Assembly: GCF_014651515.1 (NCBI RefSeq)
Contig: NZ_BMXA01000006.1
Span: forward strand, 156,804 to 220,803
From: Arenicella chitinivorans
GTDB taxonomy: Bacteria > Pseudomonadota > Gammaproteobacteria > Arenicellales > Arenicellaceae
DNA length: 64,000 nt
Direction of reading: 5' to 3'
Below, piece after piece: positions 61,602 to 64,000 of the stretch. The translations under genes and the position numbers were made by a program. The first letter of the stretch is position 1; each line of letters opens with the position of its first letter. The notes beneath the pieces are model-generated. The model was given only the letters and a program-made list of their open reading frames with translations, ran no database searches and had not been told where the DNA came from.

Positions 61602-61811
61602 ATGTCTAGCACAGTTATCGGAACCGTTAAGTGGTTCAACGAATCTAAAGGTTTTGGTTTTATCGAGCAGTCTTCTGGCCCTGACGTGTTCGCTCACTAC
61701 AGCGAAATCACCGGCTCTGGCTTTAAATCGCTGGAAGAAGGTCAATCAGTTCAGTTTACCGTGACACACGGCGACAAAGGCCCACAAGCCCACAATATCC
61801 AAGCCGTTTAA
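61602..61811 (+). CDS. Cold-shock protein (CspA family)
   Basis: A 69-residue single-domain nucleic-acid-binding protein. It has the RNP1 motif KGFGFIEQ (about 16-23) and an RNP2-like VFAHYSEI (about 29-36), with KWFNESKG at the start as in CspA proteins. It binds single-stranded RNA and DNA and acts as an RNA chaperone. The family form is usually VFVHFS, so VFAHYS is a slight variant seen also in other marine relatives. It has its own terminator downstream and a probable long leader, and is read opposite to the surrounding cassette-like genes. Confidence 0.95.
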   Translation: MSSTVIGTVKWFNESKGFGFIEQSSGPDVFAHYSEITGSGFKSLEEGQSVQFTVTHGDKGPQAHNIQAV

Positions 61812-61833
61812 GCGAATTAGCTAAAACCGAGAA

Positions 61834-61858
61834 AGGGAGCCTAGCGCTCCCTTTTTTT
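61834..61858 (+). terminator. Intrinsic terminator of the cold-shock gene
   Basis: AGGGAGC (61834-61840) and GCTCCCT (61846-61852) form a seven-pair stem with a five-base loop, followed by TTTTTTT. It begins 23 bp after the stop codon. Confidence 0.9.
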
Positions 61859-61987
61859 GTGTCCACACTATTTTCTTTGGTGATGTATATGGCTGCTCGA
61901 AGAGGTGGTGAGCAGAAGAAATCGAGTGATACCCAAGAATAAACAGACAAACTTAGAAAGCGACGTATTCTGAAGCAATTGGTAATG

Positions 61988-62061
61988 CTAATAACGCCGC
62001 GCTCTGCGGCAATTTTGGAGCGCAGCGGAAAAATTGTCCGACAGCAGCGCCTTGTTATGCC
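61988..62061 (-). other. attC-like integron recombination site (second)
   Basis: About 74 bp, starting (minus strand) 16 bp after the stop of the 585-residue gene. The minus strand begins GGCATAACAAGGCGC and ends GGCGTTATTAGC. Outer arms ATAAC/GTTAT pair perfectly, as do inner arms GCGCT/AGCGC and CAATTTT/AAAATTG. This is the layout of Vibrio-type attC sites. No further cassette gene directly follows on this strand before the cold-shock gene. Confidence 0.75.
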
Positions 62062-62076
62062 AACTTGCGAGACTCA

Positions 62077-63834
62077 TCATTTTTGGGGCTTTTCAAATAT
62101 CATCTTACCAATCCACCAAATTGATTGCCCAACATTGGAAATCAATTGTTGCCCTTGCCTTAAAAACGAATTTTCATTGTCAATTCCGGCAAGCTCTAAG
62201 GCTTCTCCAATCTTTGAACTGGTCGGGTGTGCATCACCTACTCGCATATCATAAGCACCTACAATTGGCCCAAAGACTTTACGAGCAGTATCATCGCCAA
62301 CTTTCTGGGATAGTATGTCTTGTAATAGTTTGTTTGAGCCAAGTTTATCCTTATTCGCATGTGTTGATAACGTGCGTAACTCTTTGACATTTAGCCGGTC
62401 AGAGAAAACGCGTACAATCTCTTTTGCTAGTCTAAGCAGTGACGCCTGATCTTTACTTTCGAATCTAGATATTTTCTTTAAGGCTTCTACACGGTCTAAA
62501 TCATGTGAGAATAGAGAAACATTAAACTCTTGTTTAAATTCATTCTCAAGCATACTCATTACTTCAAAAAGCAACTCTTCAGTTGCATGTGTGGATGCTG
62601 GTTGAGCTTTCACTTGAGAATCTAACAATTCACTGGAAACCTTGCCCTCTGGGACTGCGTTATGGGCAGCCCATAAGTTCTGTTCCCATGAAGGAAGACG
62701 GGCTATGTCATAAGCATATACTGTAATGAAATCCTCTGAGTTTATTCCAAAGTGAATTCTATAACCGGAAGTGGAGTGAATAGCGCCTGTTTCGGCTGTA
62801 TACCATTTAAGTGAGAAGCCTCGAAGCCCCAACAGTTCATTTACAATACTTGACCGAAACCATAACCATCTTCCAACGTCTTCATTGTTTAGCTCAGATG
62901 ACGCAATGCGCGTACTATCTGTTTCGACTATGAATTGAGGTAAATTTGTATCAGCATCCCCTCTAACACGCTTGCTTATACCTTGGTGGTCAATCCACTC
63001 ATCCCGCCAAAACTCTCCTTCTACCCGTACACCATCAAAACCAGACTTGTTTCCCTCAGAGCTTTCATAATCAGTATTTTCGTTTGTTTCAGGCCCCATT
63101 ACAGGAGCATCTTCTTCTTCATCTACATCAGTGCGCCAAGTACGAAACATTGCCCAGCTCCCACCAAACACATCATTTATACTGCGAACAAGCAGTTCAT
63201 AGCGACCGCCATCCCTCTCTTCTTGGCGGTCTTCTAGACCTGCATATTCGCTATCTTCCAGTGTTGGTACGTTTTCAACTCTTTGCCGATAGTACGATAA
63301 CCTTAGAGATAAATTTCTAGCCGCTAAATAGTCGAGAAGAAACTCCCTCTTAATTTCAATCAGCTTTGGCTCACCTTTTTCATCAAGAACTTCTCGAGCT
63401 ACAACTACAAAATTTTCTTCTGGCCTTACCCAATTCAGCCCCTCTTTAATTAGGCGAAGCGCAGAAACAAGGTCAGGGGTCAATATCCATTGCCGTCCTC
63501 CGACAACAGGTTGCGATAGTTCAAGGACGAGATGAACTCCGATAGGCTCTTTATCGTTATATTGATACTCATCTATGGTTGAGTAGTAGCCATCATCGTA
63601 TGCATATGGGCCGATATTTGAACCAATCCCAATATCACTCCAACTTAGTTTTTCAGCGACATCGCGATGATCAGGAGAAAATGCAACCGATCCACATCCA
63701 AAAAACTCGTTGGTAAAGCCTATTTTTTTTACATTTCCTTTCTCATTGTCAATAGACGCTCTCAAAGGCACCCAAGTTGATTTTGAAAAAGTTCGACGAG
63801 TTTCTTTTTTCTGCAGAATCCAATCTTGACTCAT
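62077..63834 (-). CDS. Integron-cassette protein, unknown function
   Basis: A 585-residue protein without signal peptide or TM segment, so cytoplasmic. The ATG lies 20 bp after one attC-like site, the stop 16 bp before another, and an AAGGAAG site lies ten bases upstream of the start. The N-terminal 200 residues have mixed strands, followed by an acidic linker (about 230-260) and a middle region with RWLWFRSSIVNELLGLRGFSLKW (about 320-340). The C-terminal 170 residues are helical with a conserved-looking RVGDAHPTSSKI motif (about 538-549). I recognise no family. Large cassette genes of unknown function are often accessory or phage-defence genes. That role is a hypothesis only. Confidence 0.7.
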   Translation of the reverse strand: MSQDWILQKKETRRTFSKSTWVPLRASIDNEKGNVKKIGFTNEFFGCGSVAFSPDHRDVAEKLSWSDIGIGSNIGPYAYDDGYYSTIDEYQYNDKEPIGVHLVLELSQPVVGGRQWILTPDLVSALRLIKEGLNWVRPEENFVVVAREVLDEKGEPKLIEIKREFLLDYLAARNLSLRLSYYRQRVENVPTLEDSEYAGLEDRQEERDGGRYELLVRSINDVFGGSWAMFRTWRTDVDEEEDAPVMGPETNENTDYESSEGNKSGFDGVRVEGEFWRDEWIDHQGISKRVRGDADTNLPQFIVETDSTRIASSELNNEDVGRWLWFRSSIVNELLGLRGFSLKWYTAETGAIHSTSGYRIHFGINSEDFITVYAYDIARLPSWEQNLWAAHNAVPEGKVSSELLDSQVKAQPASTHATEELLFEVMSMLENEFKQEFNVSLFSHDLDRVEALKKISRFESKDQASLLRLAKEIVRVFSDRLNVKELRTLSTHANKDKLGSNKLLQDILSQKVGDDTARKVFGPIVGAYDMRVGDAHPTSSKIGEALELAGIDNENSFLRQGQQLISNVGQSIWWIGKMIFEKPQK

Positions 63835-63853
63835 AAGTGAGAAACTTCCTTAG

Positions 63854-63940
63854 GCATAACGCCGTGCCAAGGGGCGCGTTGAAAATGCGTCCCGCGGAAT
63901 GAGCGCAGCGAATGGAGCAAACTTTGGAGCCTTGTATGGT
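63854..63940 (-). other. attC-like integron recombination site (first)
   Basis: About 87 bp. On the minus strand it ends with GGCGTTATGCC, matching the GTTATGC-type core, 20 bp before the start of the 585-residue gene. The opposite arm (CATACAAGG) is degenerate, and the inner arms (CCAAAG/CCTTGG) pair imperfectly. A TTCGCTGCGCTCA stretch, common in attC hairpins, is present. A small frame upstream (to 64000) is not counted as a gene. Confidence 0.6.
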
Positions 63941-64000
63941 TGATTCCGACACATAAATATCCTTTCTCCATGTTCGTCTTACGGGTAAATTGAGACCCAC

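Noticed and set aside
63749..64000. Frame upstream of the 585-residue gene, reaching the window edge
   Set aside because: It runs through an attC-like site and overlaps the real gene in another frame.
1..64000. tRNA, rRNA, CRISPR arrays, transposases, phage structural operons
   Set aside because: None was seen on either strand. The tail-collar protein alone does not indicate a prophage.

Overview
The window looks like a piece of a marine gammaproteobacterial chromosome. It has a mid-range GC content, many secreted Sec, Tat and lipoprotein products, two RND efflux systems, a rhombosortase with a GlyGly-CTERM substrate, and integron-type attC sites. The genus cannot be fixed from the sequence. 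An Arenicella-like or related marine lineage is only a guess. No rRNA, tRNA, CRISPR array or insertion sequence was seen.

Left part (1-15.5 kb). Almost 12 kb of the minus strand is one uninterrupted reading frame whose 3' end lies outside the window. It encodes an SpvB / FG-GAP / YD-repeat / RHS-core polymorphic-toxin-type protein of at least 3949 residues, with a large helical insertion. Divergent from it are a secreted phage-tail-collar-domain protein and a small membrane protein, followed by small secreted proteins and a lipoprotein of unknown function.

15.5-24.5 kb. Two RND efflux systems lie head to tail on the minus strand: permease-adaptor, then adaptor-permease. There is no outer-membrane channel gene. 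One adaptor carries a 15-bp tandem repeat in its C-terminal tail.

24.6-37.1 kb. This is the most unusual part: a tightly packed eight-gene minus-strand operon ending at a clear intrinsic terminator. It encodes a cysteine-repeat secreted protein, six secreted proteins that share a common C-terminal beta-rich domain (five also share a central core motif), and a protein with two CxxCH motifs. I do not recognise the family, and it is the best candidate here for an undescribed extracytoplasmic system.

37.2-47.7 kb. A Tat-exported protein, a hexose-6-phosphate mutarotase-like protein and an SGNH-hydrolase lipoprotein are followed by a row of secreted proteins: beta-helix types, a bacterial tandem repeat type and small cysteine-containing ones.

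47.8-60.1 kb. Two regulators (AraC type and a large ATPase-LuxR type) are divergent. Next come an XRE regulator, a two-gene unit encoding a thrombospondin-type-3 protein and a beta-propeller/di-haem fusion, and a rhombosortase beside its probable VIT-VWA GlyGly-CTERM substrate.

60.2-64 kb. Three attC-like sites on the minus strand delimit integron-type cassettes. One holds a 585-residue protein of unknown function. The next holds a cold-shock gene (plus strand) and a small membrane protein. A monooxygenase-like small secreted protein follows the third site and appears to start at a non-canonical ATT codon.
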